A DNA stretch of 64,000 bases from contig JAHRHY010000013.1 in NCBI GenBank assembly GCA_019671135.1, forward strand, positions 1,736,001 to 1,800,000, read 5' to 3'. Shown here one piece after another: positions 1-10,459 of the stretch; position 1 is the first letter of the stretch, and each line of letters starts with the position of its first letter. The DNA comes from Linnemannia hyalina (taxonomy: Eukaryota; Mortierellomycota; Mortierellomycetes; Mortierellales; Mortierellaceae). A model generated the notes under the pieces. The model worked only from the letters and a program-made list of their open reading frames with translations. It had not been told where the DNA came from and did no database searches. Position numbers and translations under genes: made by a program.

Positions 1-219
1 AATGGTGACTAAGTTGTATGCAAGCATTAAATTTCATAGCAGAGGGCTGAGGGGCATTATGCAATGCAATGGCAATAGCTCGCTCATGTTACCTAAATAG
101 GTCGGAATGATTGGCGTTGGGTTGGAACCATGTGTGGCTGCTACAATCATGCGTGACTGGGACAACCTGTGTCAGCCGGCTGTTCTCCTTCAGTATGTCG
201 TCGTAGTTGCTTATGTTAT

Positions 220-559
220 CTAAAGTGCTCGACAAAAATGATCACTCTTTTTGTGAAATCAGCTTTTGTTTTGAAATGCTCATTCACCAATGTTCCGATT
301 AACCCCCAGGTTCCTGTCGTGCATTCTCTTGATTCGTAACCTCTTTCATCACCACTTGTCTTTTTCTGAATGAACTGGCATCGACTCTTCGTCGGAATTG
401 AAATGCCCGATCTCAATTGATCATTTTTGTCATTTGCCATATGTGGCGAGTGATCCCTATGTAAAATATTACATGGGCTTAGCACGGAACAATCTTTTTT
501 TTTAATCCCACAAGCTCAATACACTTTCTACAGATATATTGAAAGCAGTTAAATACAGA
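220..559. repeat. left arm of a 340-bp inverted repeat
   Basis: Reverse complement of 743-1082. Both arms are 340 bp, separated by a 183-bp spacer (560-742). The 89-codon stretch that can be read out of each arm is identical, so the arms are nearly or fully identical. The outer end (CTAAAGTGCTCGAC) coincides with the point where DIRS sequence begins beyond the right arm. No transposase or known terminus was recognised in arm or spacer. It could be a fold-back element or a rearrangement product; a transcript across it would form a long hairpin. Confidence 0.9.
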
Positions 560-742
560 CGGCGTCAAGTGTGATCTAAAGGTCTATAATACGCGAGACC
601 AGCCTTTCTTAGTAGAGTGTAATATCATCACAATGTGTGAAATCGTGCTAGAGCCGTGTAACAAAATTTACTTTCAGGATATCTTCTATAAATGAATAAA
701 AGTTTCGCAAGTCTCCTATTTTCTAGGTCGCACACCATGTCC

Positions 743-1082
743 TCTGTATTTAACTGCTTTCAATATATCTGTAGAAAGTGTATTGAGCTTGTGGGATTAA
801 AAAAAAAGATTGTTCCGTGCTAAGCCCATGTAATATTTTACATAGGGATCACTCGCCACATATGGCAAATGACAAAAATGATCAATTGAGATCGGGCATT
901 TCAATTCCGACGAAGAGTCGATGCCAGTTCATTCAGAAAAAGACAAGTGGTGATGAAAGAGGTTACGAATCAAGAGAATGCACGACAGGAACCTGGGGGT
1001 TAATCGGAACATTGGTGAATGAGCATTTCAAAACAAAAGCTGATTTCACAAAAAGAGTGATCATTTTTGTCGAGCACTTTAG
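743..1082. repeat. right arm of the 340-bp inverted repeat
   Basis: Pairs with 220-559. It runs directly into the tyrosine-recombinase fragment at about 1081, which makes a continuous reading frame across the junction from an ATG at 862. The spacer 560-742 is AT-rich and shows nothing recognisable. Confidence 0.9.
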
Positions 1083-1593
1083 GTCAGCCGTCATCGGCGA
1101 CAAACTCCAGCTTGCGGTAGTCTTCCCCAAGGAAAAGCGAGGCCGCCAGCGTATCATCAAGTATGTTCACCTGAGCAAGCATAGCGACCAGGCAGTCTGC
1201 CCGGTTCACGCCTTCACCATCTATCGTGCGCGCACCATGGCTGCAGATGTCCCGATCCCGCACCCCAAAGATGATAAGCAGTTTATCACTCCACTGTTCC
1301 GTCATTCCAACAACCCAGCCAAGCCTTTGTGTTCCACTACGATCTCGGTCTACATGAACACGATCTCGCGTCTTTTTGTCCCTAAGGGCGTCAGGCCACC
1401 CAAGCTTCGCGCCCTCGGTTCCACCCTCGCCGCCATGGCCGGTGTCCCTATTCCTGACATCATGGTTCAAGGCAATTGGTCTTCCCCTAGGATCTTCGAG
1501 AAGCACTACCGTCTCTCCAGTGTCATCTCGAACAATCTGTCTGTTTCCACGTTGGGGATCCCTCTGGAGCCACATATGGACATAGCACCGTAG
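862..1593 (+). pseudogene. chimeric frame: repeat arm fused to C-terminal half of a DIRS tyrosine recombinase
   Basis: From about 1081 the frame matches, almost residue for residue, the last 170 residues of the tyrosine recombinase of the DIRS element at 29650-33944, including the KLRALGSTLAA stretch, the QGNWSSPRIFEKHYR segment with the expected nucleophile tyrosine, and the C terminus HMDIAP. The upstream 70 or so residues come from the inverted-repeat arm and match nothing I recognise. The catalytic-core N-terminal half (the LLGVCGFMRPDD region) is absent, so this is a 5'-truncated element remnant that happens to keep an open frame. Expression of a fusion protein is possible but there is no evidence for it. 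Confidence 0.85.
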
Positions 1594-1594
1594 A

Positions 1595-1854
1595 CAATGA
1601 TCAACGAATGTCCTACAAAGGACGGACTATTCGCATTGTCATAGGTGCCATGGACATATGTCCCACCCTCGCCGCCCAGTTTGCTACCGAAAAAGAAGAT
1701 AAGGAGCATTTTCGGGGTGAGGGATCCATAGCTTTATATATTTTTTTAGTTTAGTTTCGTCGGTTCAAAATTAAAAAGAAGGTAACACATATGTCCATGG
1801 CACCTATGACAATGCGAATAGTCCGTCATTTGTAGGACATTCGTTGATCAATAA
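1595..1854 (+). mobile_element. DIRS 3' terminal region (internal complementary region plus inverted terminal repeat)
   Basis: Contains ATGATCAACGAATGTCC followed by the complement of the element end, then GGATCCATAGC, an A/T tract and a final GACATTCGTTGATCA, matching in order the left end of the complete DIRS element at 29650-29930 (in reverse complement). With 1081-1593 it forms a 3'-end fragment of about 775 bp of a DIRS element of group E. Confidence 0.88.
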
Positions 1855-1997
1855 AAACACTCCTACAGATAATTATGAAAAAAAGAAATCCAGGTAAAGA
1901 TGTAGTAATGGGTCAGTCCATCTATAAAGCGCTACATCTTGCAGAGCAATCATGCTTCTCGCACATCATCTTCCCTGCATTTCTTTGTTTGGGGTGG

Positions 1998-3093
1998 TTA
2001 CCATTCGTCTGATTGTCCTTTTGTATACACCTCCAGATCATTGGCCAACTTGACAACATTAGTGCCATTGTCGCTCGTAATCGACATCACCTTCCCTGCC
2101 AACTTAAACCGCTCCACCACTCGCACAAATGCTAACATCAATGCTTGGCCTGTATGGGAGCCGCTCAGATGCTCAAAGCGCAGAATGATGTCTTTCAGCT
2201 CCCAGTCATCGTTGATCCAATGGGCTGTAACGGCGAGAAAGGACACTTGAAAGGGGCTGGTCCAGCCATCGAGTGTAAAAGCAACCTTAGAGACCGACTC
2301 AAGTTCTTTTTGGATTCGAGCCTCGTACTCGTACTCGTCATATTGTTTTGTCATCCGTTATAAAACAAGAACATGATAATGCAAATGTTAATTGGTTGGA
2401 AAAAATGTTCCTTATATGCTCCGCTGTCGGTCGCAGCGGACGTACCCTTCTGGCAATGGTATCATTCGAGGGAAGCTTGAGATCATCAACAGAGGGCGCT
2501 GCGTGAGCAAGACGGAGCAAATCACTCAAGAGTTTGGACTCGCCGAACGTGTATGGTAACTTGTGGCGGACAAGAACCTTGCAGAGCTGGCGCTCTAATT
2601 CATCCTTCGAAAATTCATCTCGAGTGCGCTTGCCTTGGATGGCGAAGGCGTTTGCGATTGTACCTACTGCGCCGGCGAATGAACCATTTGAATCGTATTG
2701 TTCGGACAGTTTGTGGTCCTTCTTGAGGTGGTTGAGGACATTGGTAGTTGATCCAGTGTTGAACGCCCAGCCAGTTTTGTTTGTACAGCCCTTGTACTTA
2801 CAGTGGATGCGGACGATGCCTGTGGGTCCGGTTCGCTTTTCGGCCCATCGCCATATTCAACTGCCCTTGTCTGTGACCTTGGTTGCATTATTGGCACTGT
2901 TCTTGTTCGCGCTCTTGTCCGTGTTTTTATCTGAGTTATTGTCCGCACTCTTGTCCACGTTCCTGTCTACCGCTTTGCCCTTGTTCGAGGTCGTTGCCGA
3001 GAGGGCGGGAGAGGGAAGCTCCATGGTAGAGATGGTGGCAGGACTCTGAAGATCCGCGATGGCACTAGAGCTTTTCTGTGCATCACGTTCCAA
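1998..3093 (-). pseudogene. hAT-type transposase, decayed and 3'-truncated
   Basis: Reading on the minus strand: a Ser/Lys/Asp-rich N-terminal linker, then a BED-type zinc finger (CKYKGC followed about 25 residues later by HLKKDH, around 2700-2800), then a segment with LKLPSNDTIARRV, then the hAT catalytic core N-terminal part (FTLDGWTSPFQVSFLAVTAHW, where the D of LDGW is the usual first catalytic Asp, and ITSDNGTNVVKLAND, the second Asp region). There is an in-frame TGA between linker and BED finger (near 2867) and a further break near 2345. Everything after the second Asp, including the C-terminal dimerisation domain, is missing; the element stops close to the DIRS fragment at 1854. Family assignment is by motif; activity is excluded. 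Confidence 0.8.
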
Positions 3094-3418
3094 ATCGTTA
3101 AGAATCTAATGTAGACATGAAATAAAAACCAACATGGTTGGCATCTTGCCATAGAAAAGTGACTGATGAACTTCATCCACCTGAATTTACATTACATGAT
3201 CAACGAAACTGGATGAAGAGAATTGCGACATGATCTCACAAGAAGGCGACGACAGGTTGTTGCAAGTAATGTGGCGATGAGGTATATAGGAAAGGGAGGT
3301 TGGAGATGGACTGGGTAAAGTGTCAACTGTTTGCTTGTGCAAGGACAACCACGAAAAAAGAGAATCAGATGATGTTCGTCTGGCAGTGATGGTGATGAAT
3401 CTTGCATCAAGAAGTGGC

Positions 3419-3550
3419 AAGAAAGGTAAGGACGAAAGAATGAAAAGCTGTAAGAAAGGTAAGGATGAAAGAATGAAAAGCTGTAAGAAAGGTAAGGACG
3501 AAAGAATGAAAAGCTATAAGAAAGGTAAGGACGAAAGAATAAGAAGCTGG
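3419..3550. repeat. 33-bp minisatellite, 4 copies
   Basis: Four tandem copies of a 33-bp unit (AAGAAAGGTAAGGACGAAAG then AATGAAAAGCTGT) with single-base differences. Because the unit is a multiple of three, both strands stay open in some frames, giving repetitive open frames that I do not treat as genes. Confidence 0.95.
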
Positions 3551-3715
3551 CGGGTGGGGTGGTAGAGCAGATCCATTGTTTCTTTTTCCCACAGGAGCAA
3601 GGGAAGGCAGTGGGTCTAAAAGGCAGGGGTGGTGTAAATGGAAGGAGTTCAATGGGCAACAGCATATGAAAAATTGAAGTGCATAAATGCGCTATACCTT
3701 TTATGGAACCGAATT

Positions 3716-3896
3716 CGAGTCGAGTCGAGTCGAGTCGAATACAACTCGAGTCGAGTCGAGTCGAGCTAAGTCGAATACAACTCGAGTCGAATCGAATACA
3801 GGGTGCATTCGATAGCACTCGAATCGAATGGAACCACTATTCGAACTCGAAAAATCGAATCGAATCGAATCGAATCTCGAATATCGAATATTCGTT
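3716..3896. repeat. TCGAG/TCGAA pentanucleotide low-complexity tract
   Basis: Blocks of (GAGTC)n and (AATCG)n, mutually related by complementarity, make this tract rich in short palindromes. No gene seen. Confidence 0.9.
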
Positions 3897-4375
3897 GAGA
3901 AAGTCTACCCCTGACCGTCTTCACACTTTGGCTTTGGGGAGTCCCACTTTCGAAAGTTTTTCATTGCCTATGGAGTCGATCAATGGAGCATAACCAAGGA
4001 ATTTTTTTGCACCTGGGCGATGTTGACAACCCGGACCCCAAGGACCAGGGACCTGGAGCTAAGGCCTGTCGTAGCTTGCGGAGACTCTTTCACGGGAACG
4101 ATAGATTGGACATCTCTTCCAGTGAGGATGCGGAGAAGCATCTTACTAGCCTTGCTGGGAGCTTCTCTTCGCTTATCTCAAATAGGAACCGCACGGTGGC
4201 ATCAAGAATTATGTCGGAGTAAGATGTTTCTCTATCTATCTCCCTCTCTTTCTCAAATGCCAATATCACAATATCTTTTTTTTCATGCGGCACCAAGATG
4301 TTTTCCCCTCTCTCTGTCTTTCTTACATATTTTTTATTTGCCTGGTTCTACATGCCATTTCAGCAAGGATTGTTT
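3897..4375. other. intergenic, nothing recognised
   Basis: No supported gene. A 79-codon ATG frame at 3983-4222 (+) has no recognisable domain and no neighbouring signal. The right side (about 4380-4500) holds two imperfect direct copies of GAGTTGAAAG(C/A)AACACC about 85 bp apart, flanking the point where the LINE sequence stops, which could mark a deletion or insertion scar. Confidence 0.5.
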
Positions 4376-4544
4376 TTAACTTCGAGTTGAAAGCAACACC
4401 CTTGCAAGAGACTTGGACGTGGATTCTTTCTTTTCTCTTTTTTTTTTAGAAAATAAAAGGGTACTGTGAGTTGAAAGAAACACCTTTTGCATCTTTATTG
4501 GCCTTAAATTCGAAGGTCGCACATGGCATTTGTAGTTATCAGAG

Positions 4545-5953
4545 TGAAACTCCGACACGCTGCTACCCAAGCCGTCTTTAATTTCCTCGGCATCAATAGG
4601 GCGCATGAGGCTATCCTGATCCTCCTGTGTGAGGGCTGCAAGAGCGGGAAGGTTGGAGAGTAGTTCCTGGACGGCGGCATTGTCGATGGGGTCAGGTGTG
4701 TATAGTTTTTGATAGAAGGATTTGCCGATGCGGCACAGATCGTCGGGAGAAGAGACTGTGTCGTCTGAGTCGGGTATTTTGAGGTGGGTGATGGTGCGTT
4801 TGGTTGCTCTGGATTTAAGGACGCGGAGGAAATATTTGGTGCACCGTTCGCCGAGTTCTCGCCATTTGAGTTGAGTCCTGACCGCCCATGCGTTCATCGA
4901 GGCCTTCTGTAGTTTGTCGAGTCTCCGCTCAGTGCCGTGCCATTCTTCCTCCAGCTTGCGGACCTTCTCCGGGTTCGGGGTGGGTGCACCGCGTTGCCAA
5001 TTGAGGCGCCGTAGGGCCTGTTCCCGGTCCCGTTGAAGCTTGATCGAGATATCCTGCTTCTTCTTGGACTTCTCTCTCGTCGCCTGCTTGAGTTTCTCCA
5101 TCAAGGACGCCTTAAGGTGGTCCCACGCATCCTGCGGTTCAAGGTTCCGCATTCTGAGTATGTCCTCCTTGATCTCGGCGGCCAGTTGCTTGGTGTAGTC
5201 CTTATCGTGTAAAATCGAAGTGTTCAGTCGCCAGACTCCTGATCCAGTAGCAAGTGCCTCCAGACTCAGCTCGCATGAAAACATCGTATGGTCTGTCCAG
5301 TCGTTGTGCAGATACGTGTGAGGGGGCCGTCACACATTCGGCAAGGTCGGGTGACATGAATATGTAGGCAATTGTTGATTGATAATGGTCATTGTTGAAA
5401 GTGCGAATGGGGAGTGAGTTGAAGGGGTTAAGTGCGTTGATGGTGTTGTTGATCCAGTCTTTCCATGCGATCGGGGCCGTGTTGCGTAAATGGTGGTGAT
5501 AGTTGAAGTCCCCCAGAACAATGACATCGTTGCCGGGAGCTTGGAAAAAAGGGAGTTGAAGGAGCTTGGTGTAGGTGTTGCGTGGTGCCTGGTCTCCAGA
5601 TGTGCATAGATGGTACATACTTCAAACAAAACTTTATCCCCGGTGTCGACTGAGCCGATTGACGCGACGATTGCCCGGCCGTCTCTAAAGACGTAGGACG
5701 AAAGAAAAGTAAGTTTGGAGTGCATAAGCAGCAGTGCGCAATGAGGAGTCCAGATGCTGTGGTGAGAGTGTAGGGATTTGTCGAGGTGTTGGATGGTGTC
5801 GGGGTCGTTTGGCTGGATACATGTCTCTTGCAACGCCAAGATGTCGATCCTTTGAGTGCTGAGGTATTTGTGAAAATTCCTTGACGCTGTCCGGTTCGTG
5901 ATCTTGTTAATCGTGCGTGCGTTGAGAGTGGCGATTTTGATTGTCTTTAACAT
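4545..5953 (-). pseudogene. LINE (non-LTR retrotransposon) ORF2, endonuclease portion, frameshifted and RT-less
   Basis: Starts MLKTIKIATLNARTIN, the usual first strand of an apurinic-type endonuclease (EEP fold), followed by ILALQET (catalytic Glu) and, in another frame, VIVLGDFN and later motifs of the same fold. The linker typical of LINEs follows (WRLNTSIL, then a long Lys/Glu/Arg helix-rich stretch and KYFLRVLKSRA). The frame changes at least twice (about 5500-5560 and about 5310), and homology stops near 4545, before the reverse transcriptase palm, so the RT domain is absent. An L1/Tad1-like clade is likely but cannot be fixed without the RT. It lies just downstream of ORF1 (5960-6992) with a 6-bp gap. 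Confidence 0.85.
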
Positions 5954-5959
5954 AATTAA

Positions 5960-6992
5960 TTAGTTAGGACGAGTCGCCGATTGCCTGCTCAGCTCACTAG
6001 TGTTGTAGGTGCCTCCAAAATGGACTGCCCGCGGGTGACGACTAGTAAATTCGGTGGTTGGGGTTTGGGGGGCATCCGAAAAAATGTCGTCGTCGCTGTC
6101 GGAGTTGTCGTCATCCAGAGAGCGGTAAGACCCATTGTTAGGGTTGGTGACACTGCTTGTACCATTCCTGGTTTGGGGTGGTCTAGCTTCCTGAGTAGAC
6201 TCCTGCAAGGTTGGTGTGACTGGTGTGGCGGGGTTGACAGGCGCAGTGATTGCGGCAAGTGAGGTGGACTCTATACCTTTCATGGAAGATGAAATCTGCG
6301 TATTCTTGCGGCGTTTCTTGCTGTTGCGCTTGCGTTGCTGTCTGAAACCTGCTCCTAGTCCAGCAACAATTTCCTTTGGCAATTCTGGGTGGCTTGGCTT
6401 TTCGTCCTTTTCGAACAAAACATATCCATCCTGAGTATAGACCTTGCGCTTGGGGTGCGCATGGTAGTACATGCCCGATTTCCTTGGGGTTGCCGTATTT
6501 GCTGAAAAGCTGGATAATGTCGGTCGGTTTATAGTGCTGGGGGATGCGCCGGAAGTTGACCTTGTATGTTTGGAACTTGGGAGGTGTTGGGGTGATGGGG
6601 TTGTAGGTCGTGTCGTTGACACTCAGTCCGTGCTGTAGAATAACGGCATAGACCATGGGGTCTGCGGGGAGGACCTCGAAGGTTGTGTGGTTTTGGTATT
6701 GCTCAGTGAGGTCGTAGGTGTCCATGAGGATCCTGCTGATCGAAAACTCGGCAGTCACCTTGCGGGGAATGTTGAACATGAGCGTGCCTTTCGAGTTTGT
6801 GCGGACATGCAGGTTCATTCCTGGCGGCAAAGACTCATCTTGAAAAATAGTCTCGCATTTTTTGGGATAGTCAGGTAAAGGAGAGTTAGGAGAAGGTGTT
6901 GAGGGTGATGATCTGACGACATCCGCAAAGGATGTCGCTCTAATGCTGTTTTGGTGGGTCTCGCCCCTCACGTTTGTATCGCCGTGGGACAT
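5960..6992 (-). pseudogene. LINE ORF1 (gag-like), frameshifted
   Basis: Begins MSHGDTNVRGETHQNS at 6992. The first 170 residues include a region resembling an RNA-binding fold (TYKVNFRRIPQHYKPTDIIQ then LFSKYGNPKEIGHV). Near 6480 the frame shifts, and the second half continues in another frame as a Lys/Arg patch (RQQRKRNSKKRRKN) followed by a Ser/Asp-rich tail ending at 5960. No CCHC zinc knuckle was seen. The role (RNA binding for target-primed reverse transcription) is inferred from position upstream of the endonuclease. Confidence 0.75.
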
Positions 6993-7718
6993 AGGAAAGA
7001 GTTTTTGAATGCCAAGACCTCCTGTCAGAGTTCCACTCTGATTATGTCACGTGACCATGATCCAGAAACGCCGCCAACTTTCTAGATCATTCTTAACTGA
7101 CTAATCAGACACTCTCTCGAACTATCTAGATGAACCAAGGTGCTAACTTGGTTCCCAAAACGTATAACCTAGTTTAGTCTTCAGTCATTAACTTCAGTCT
7201 TTATTAAAAAAACACGTCTAAAGAAATCGTCCCTCGTTCCCTCGTTTACTCGTTCCTGCGTCCCTCTTGTCAAGTTACCTACCTCCCGTCTTGTTACACC
7301 TTCGCACAGACTAACGACCAACGATCAGTAACTCAAATTCACGTTACACATGGGGGCAAGGCCTGGGCACGCATCTACAAATGCAGACGCTCACAAAAAA
7401 CCAAACAGATCCATGTAATCACATGTGCACAGACAAGCGCTCAAACAAAACACCAATCAAAGGTCAGCAACACAAGATAGAATAGTGAACCCAGTTTCAA
7501 GTATTTGAGTGACTGTACAAGAAAGGACCCCAGGACCGAGACTTGCGGTCAGGGCAGATTTCCTTTTCTTCGAGCTCTCTCTCTCTCTCTCTCTCTCCAC
7601 TTCTCTTCCTCTTTACAACCTTCTCTCTCTTTGTTCAACATCATCCTTCATCTCTCACACCAACAACCTTATCACTCTCACTCATCCAACTCAACCTCAA
7701 CACCAGCAGCAACGAAAA
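6993..7718. promoter_or_regulatory. intergenic region and 5' leader of the permease gene
   Basis: No gene is supported here. The last 200 bases form a pyrimidine-rich leader with a (CT)n tract at about 7574-7600 directly upstream of the permease ATG, a common feature of fungal promoters and leaders. A frame open from 7509 is in phase with the permease, but it has no ATG upstream of 7719 and its translation is low-complexity (Leu/Ser from the CT tract), so I treat it as untranslated. Confidence 0.55.
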
Positions 7719-9404
7719 ATGTCAAAGTACAACGACGACGGGTATGATGATTCCGATACGTACGAGCTCAACCAGATGCAGGACCGCAGCAATGGCAGCC
7801 AGAGCGTCCTCCTGATGGATGCGTCCCAAGACGGTCTCAAGCGCGACCTTCGGCGCCGCCATATGATCATGATCGCCATCACTGGTACTATCGGTACCGG
7901 TCTCTTCCTCACTTCTGGTTCGACCATTGCTACTGCTGGTCCCGGCGGTGCCCTTCTTGCCTATGCCCTCATCGGTATCTGGCTCATCTTTGTCATGCAG
8001 GCCATCGGTGAGATCGCCACCCTCCTTCCTCTTCCTGGTGCCTTCAACGTCTGGAGTAGCCGTGTCTTTGACGAGGCCTTCTCCTTCCAGATGACTTGGA
8101 TGTATTTTCTCAACTGGGCATTGACGATTCCCGCACATTTGTCCGCTTCCGCGCTGATTGTGTCGTTCTGGTTGCCCGACGACACGACGTTCCCTTTATG
8201 GATTGTGCCTCTGATCATTATCATCTTGATGGTCTTTATCAACATTACTGGTGTTAAGACCTATGGTGAGCTTGAGTACTGGTTCTCGATTCTCAAGATT
8301 GTCACCATCATCATCTTTATCGTCTGCGGTATCCTTGTCGATGCTGGTGCTATTGGTGGCCACACCTACGGATTCGAGAAGTGGAGGATCGAGGGTGCTC
8401 CCTTCAAGGGCGGCTTTGTGGGCTTCACCACCACCCTGATCACGGTCGGTTATGCCTATGGTGGAGCTGAGATAACCGGTCTCACCGCTGCCGAGTCCCG
8501 TAACCCGCACAAGCACGTCCCCAGGGCCATCAACACCGTGTTGATTCGCATCGCCTTCTTCTACATCGCTTCGATCTTCTTGCTCGGATCCATTGTTGCC
8601 AACGACGATCCCCTGTTGGTCAACACCGAGAGTTCCGCTACCCGGGCTCCCTTCACCATCGTTCTTGCCAAGGTCGGTATCAGTGGTGCTGCCAACTACA
8701 TGAACGTCGTCGTCTTCACCTCGGTCTTCTCGGCCATCAACTCTGCCTTCTATGTTTCCACTCGCGTGTTGCTATCACTCTCCCGTAACGGCTGGACCCA
8801 CAACTCGATCGGCTACATCAACTCACGCGGTGCACCCGTGGTTGCCATCACCGTTGTCACTGCCTGCTCCTGCCTGTCGTTGATCACCATCTTTGTTGGT
8901 TCCGGTGTCGTCTTCCAGTGGCTCATCTCGTTCATTGGTTCGATTAGCATCCAGGGCTGGCTCTATATCCTGCTCCTCCACTTCCGCTTCCGCTACTGCT
9001 GGAAGGCCCAGGGCCGCGCCATTAGCGATCTGCCCTATGTCGCCTGGGGCTACCCCTATGGCAACATCCTTGGCGCCTTAATTGGCTGCTGCTGCATCGT
9101 TTGCAACTGGTACCTGTCGGTCATCAACCCTCCTCAGCACCCTGGTGCTGGTGCCTCGGAGGAGCTGATGAATGCGTACCGCAGCAGACGCGACGTGTAT
9201 ATCCAGGGTATTCTGGGTGCTTGGTTCCCCTGGTTCATGTCTGCGACCCTGTTCTTCTCCTACAAGTACATCTACGGTACCAAGCTCATTAAGGCAGTTG
9301 ATGCCGATCTCGACACTGGTCGCTTCATTCCCTCCGAGTCTGACAAGGAGGACTTGAAGCCCCACGGCCCTCGCTGGAAGCGTATCCTCAAGATGTTCGT
9401 CTAA
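7719..9404 (+). CDS. amino-acid permease, YAT (fungal APC) family
   Basis: Single-exon gene of 561 residues. The start is the first ATG (MSKYNDDGYDD). After a hydrophilic N tail the first membrane segment carries the family signature GTIGTGLFLTSG...AGPGGALLAY, then about twelve hydrophobic segments typical of proton-coupled fungal amino-acid permeases, with conserved VFINITGVKTYGELEYWF (segment 5), TAAESRNPHKHVPRAI after segment 6, and STRVLLSLSRNGW before the last third. The C tail is short and charged, ending KRILKMFV. Predicted role: uptake of amino acids across the plasma or vacuolar membrane; substrate specificity cannot be read from sequence. No introns, no disruptions; it is the only clearly intact host gene in the window. 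GC is higher and codon use more biased toward C-ending codons than in the transposon genes at 20-24 and 43-48 kb. Confidence 0.95.
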   Translation: MSKYNDDGYDDSDTYELNQMQDRSNGSQSVLLMDASQDGLKRDLRRRHMIMIAITGTIGTGLFLTSGSTIATAGPGGALLAYALIGIWLIFVMQAIGEIATLLPLPGAFNVWSSRVFDEAFSFQMTWMYFLNWALTIPAHLSASALIVSFWLPDDTTFPLWIVPLIIIILMVFINITGVKTYGELEYWFSILKIVTIIIFIVCGILVDAGAIGGHTYGFEKWRIEGAPFKGGFVGFTTTLITVGYAYGGAEITGLTAAESRNPHKHVPRAINTVLIRIAFFYIASIFLLGSIVANDDPLLVNTESSATRAPFTIVLAKVGISGAANYMNVVVFTSVFSAINSAFYVSTRVLLSLSRNGWTHNSIGYINSRGAPVVAITVVTACSCLSLITIFVGSGVVFQWLISFIGSISIQGWLYILLLHFRFRYCWKAQGRAISDLPYVAWGYPYGNILGALIGCCCIVCNWYLSVINPPQHPGAGASEELMNAYRSRRDVYIQGILGAWFPWFMSATLFFSYKYIYGTKLIKAVDADLDTGRFIPSESDKEDLKPHGPRWKRILKMFV

Positions 9405-9843
9405 AAACAGACTGCTTTAATAATCACCTACCACTGGCTGATAAATTTTTTAACCGAATAGAAGTAAATGGTCTCTTCAAAATGAACACTGAGTGTGTGT
9501 AATAGCAACAGAAGGAGGGTAGCAGACAAGAGCAGAAGGCAGAAACGGATGGTGTTTGTTGTACAGATAGAGAGGGTATTTATGTGTATAATCTCCGTGT
9601 GGATAGGGGTAAGGAATGGTGGGTGAGGAATGGTGGTACAATGGAATAGGGAATAAAGGGTTGAGGTATGTATGTACAATGTTAGTGCATACTATGATCC
9701 TGTAACAGTGTGTCTCGAGAAACTGTGGCTTTTCCTTCAGGTTGAAGGGTCGGCCTTGATGCACCCAAGCACTTAACAATGCTGGGTTTCTCTACTTGTC
9801 CGTTGTTTTCTCACACGTTTCTTTCTCGATCAAAACAAATGGA
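9405..9843. other. 3' flank of the permease gene, nothing recognised
   Basis: AT-rich downstream sequence with no supported gene; presumably 3' UTR and spacer up to the end of DIRS element A. Confidence 0.5.
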
Positions 9844-10004
9844 CCATTGTCTACGGTGCCATGTCCATATGTGACTTCTTTTATTCCTTTTTAACCGACG
9901 AAAACTAACTAAAAATAATAAAAGCCCTGGATCCCTCGGTACAAAATGTTCCTTCTCTTCTTTTTTCGTCGCTCACAGGAACACATCCGTAGCAGGCGTA
10001 TCCC

Positions 10005-10245
10005 ATGAGCGACATTCACACCGACAATGATTTCACCCACCCCTCTCACGATATGGCTTCCGAGGAGGCCACCCACTCTTTATATGACAATTCATCACCT
10101 ATCCACCCTCCAACAACCATTGATCCGCCCAGGATTCAACAACTGGTCGTCACGCACGAACTCCTTCAACTTGTCCCTTCGTTATCAGGAAACGACTTCT
10201 TCGCAGCACCTGATGACCCCAAGCTGGATCACGTTTACACCGCAT
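10005..10245 (+). pseudogene. DIRS A ORF1 (gag-like), 5' part
   Basis: ATG at 10005; MSDIHTDNDFTHPSHDM aligns with the ORF1 start of the DIRS element E (MSDHINTDNNALHSLSPEE) and continues through IDPPRIQQLVVTHE and SGNDFFAAPDDP. The frame is cut after KLDHVYTA by DIRS B and resumes at about 14645. Confidence 0.88.
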
Positions 10246-10405
10246 TATTCTTCCTTGCCAGGGACTCTAGATGTGTGTGTATCTTTCTTTTATTATTGAC
10301 CGTGACTTCCGAAAAAATTTGAAAATGAAAATGAAAATGAAAATGAAAATGAAAATGAAAATGAAATAAACAAAGGGGACTCTAGGCTATCTCTTGATCT
10401 CTATC
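10246..10405. repeat. DIRS B left inverted terminal repeat
   Basis: Contains GACTCTAGATGTGTGTG, a (GAAAAT)n tract of about eight units (10321-10367), then AGGGGACTCTAGGC. Its inverted copy is at about 14445-14604. Confidence 0.9.
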
Positions 10406-10459
10406 TTTCTTTTTCACGGCCGGAACACTCTCCCCGAATCTCTGAACGATCCTCCCCCC

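Noticed and set aside
216..485. An 89-codon gene in the left inverted-repeat arm
   Set aside because: It is only the mirror image of the right arm and matches nothing.
3983..4222. A 79-codon plus-strand gene
   Set aside because: No domain, no neighbours, in a decayed repeat area; could be chance.
7509..7718. N-terminal extension of the amino-acid permease
   Set aside because: No ATG in that stretch; the translation comes from a CT microsatellite. The ATG at 7719 gives a normal family N terminus.
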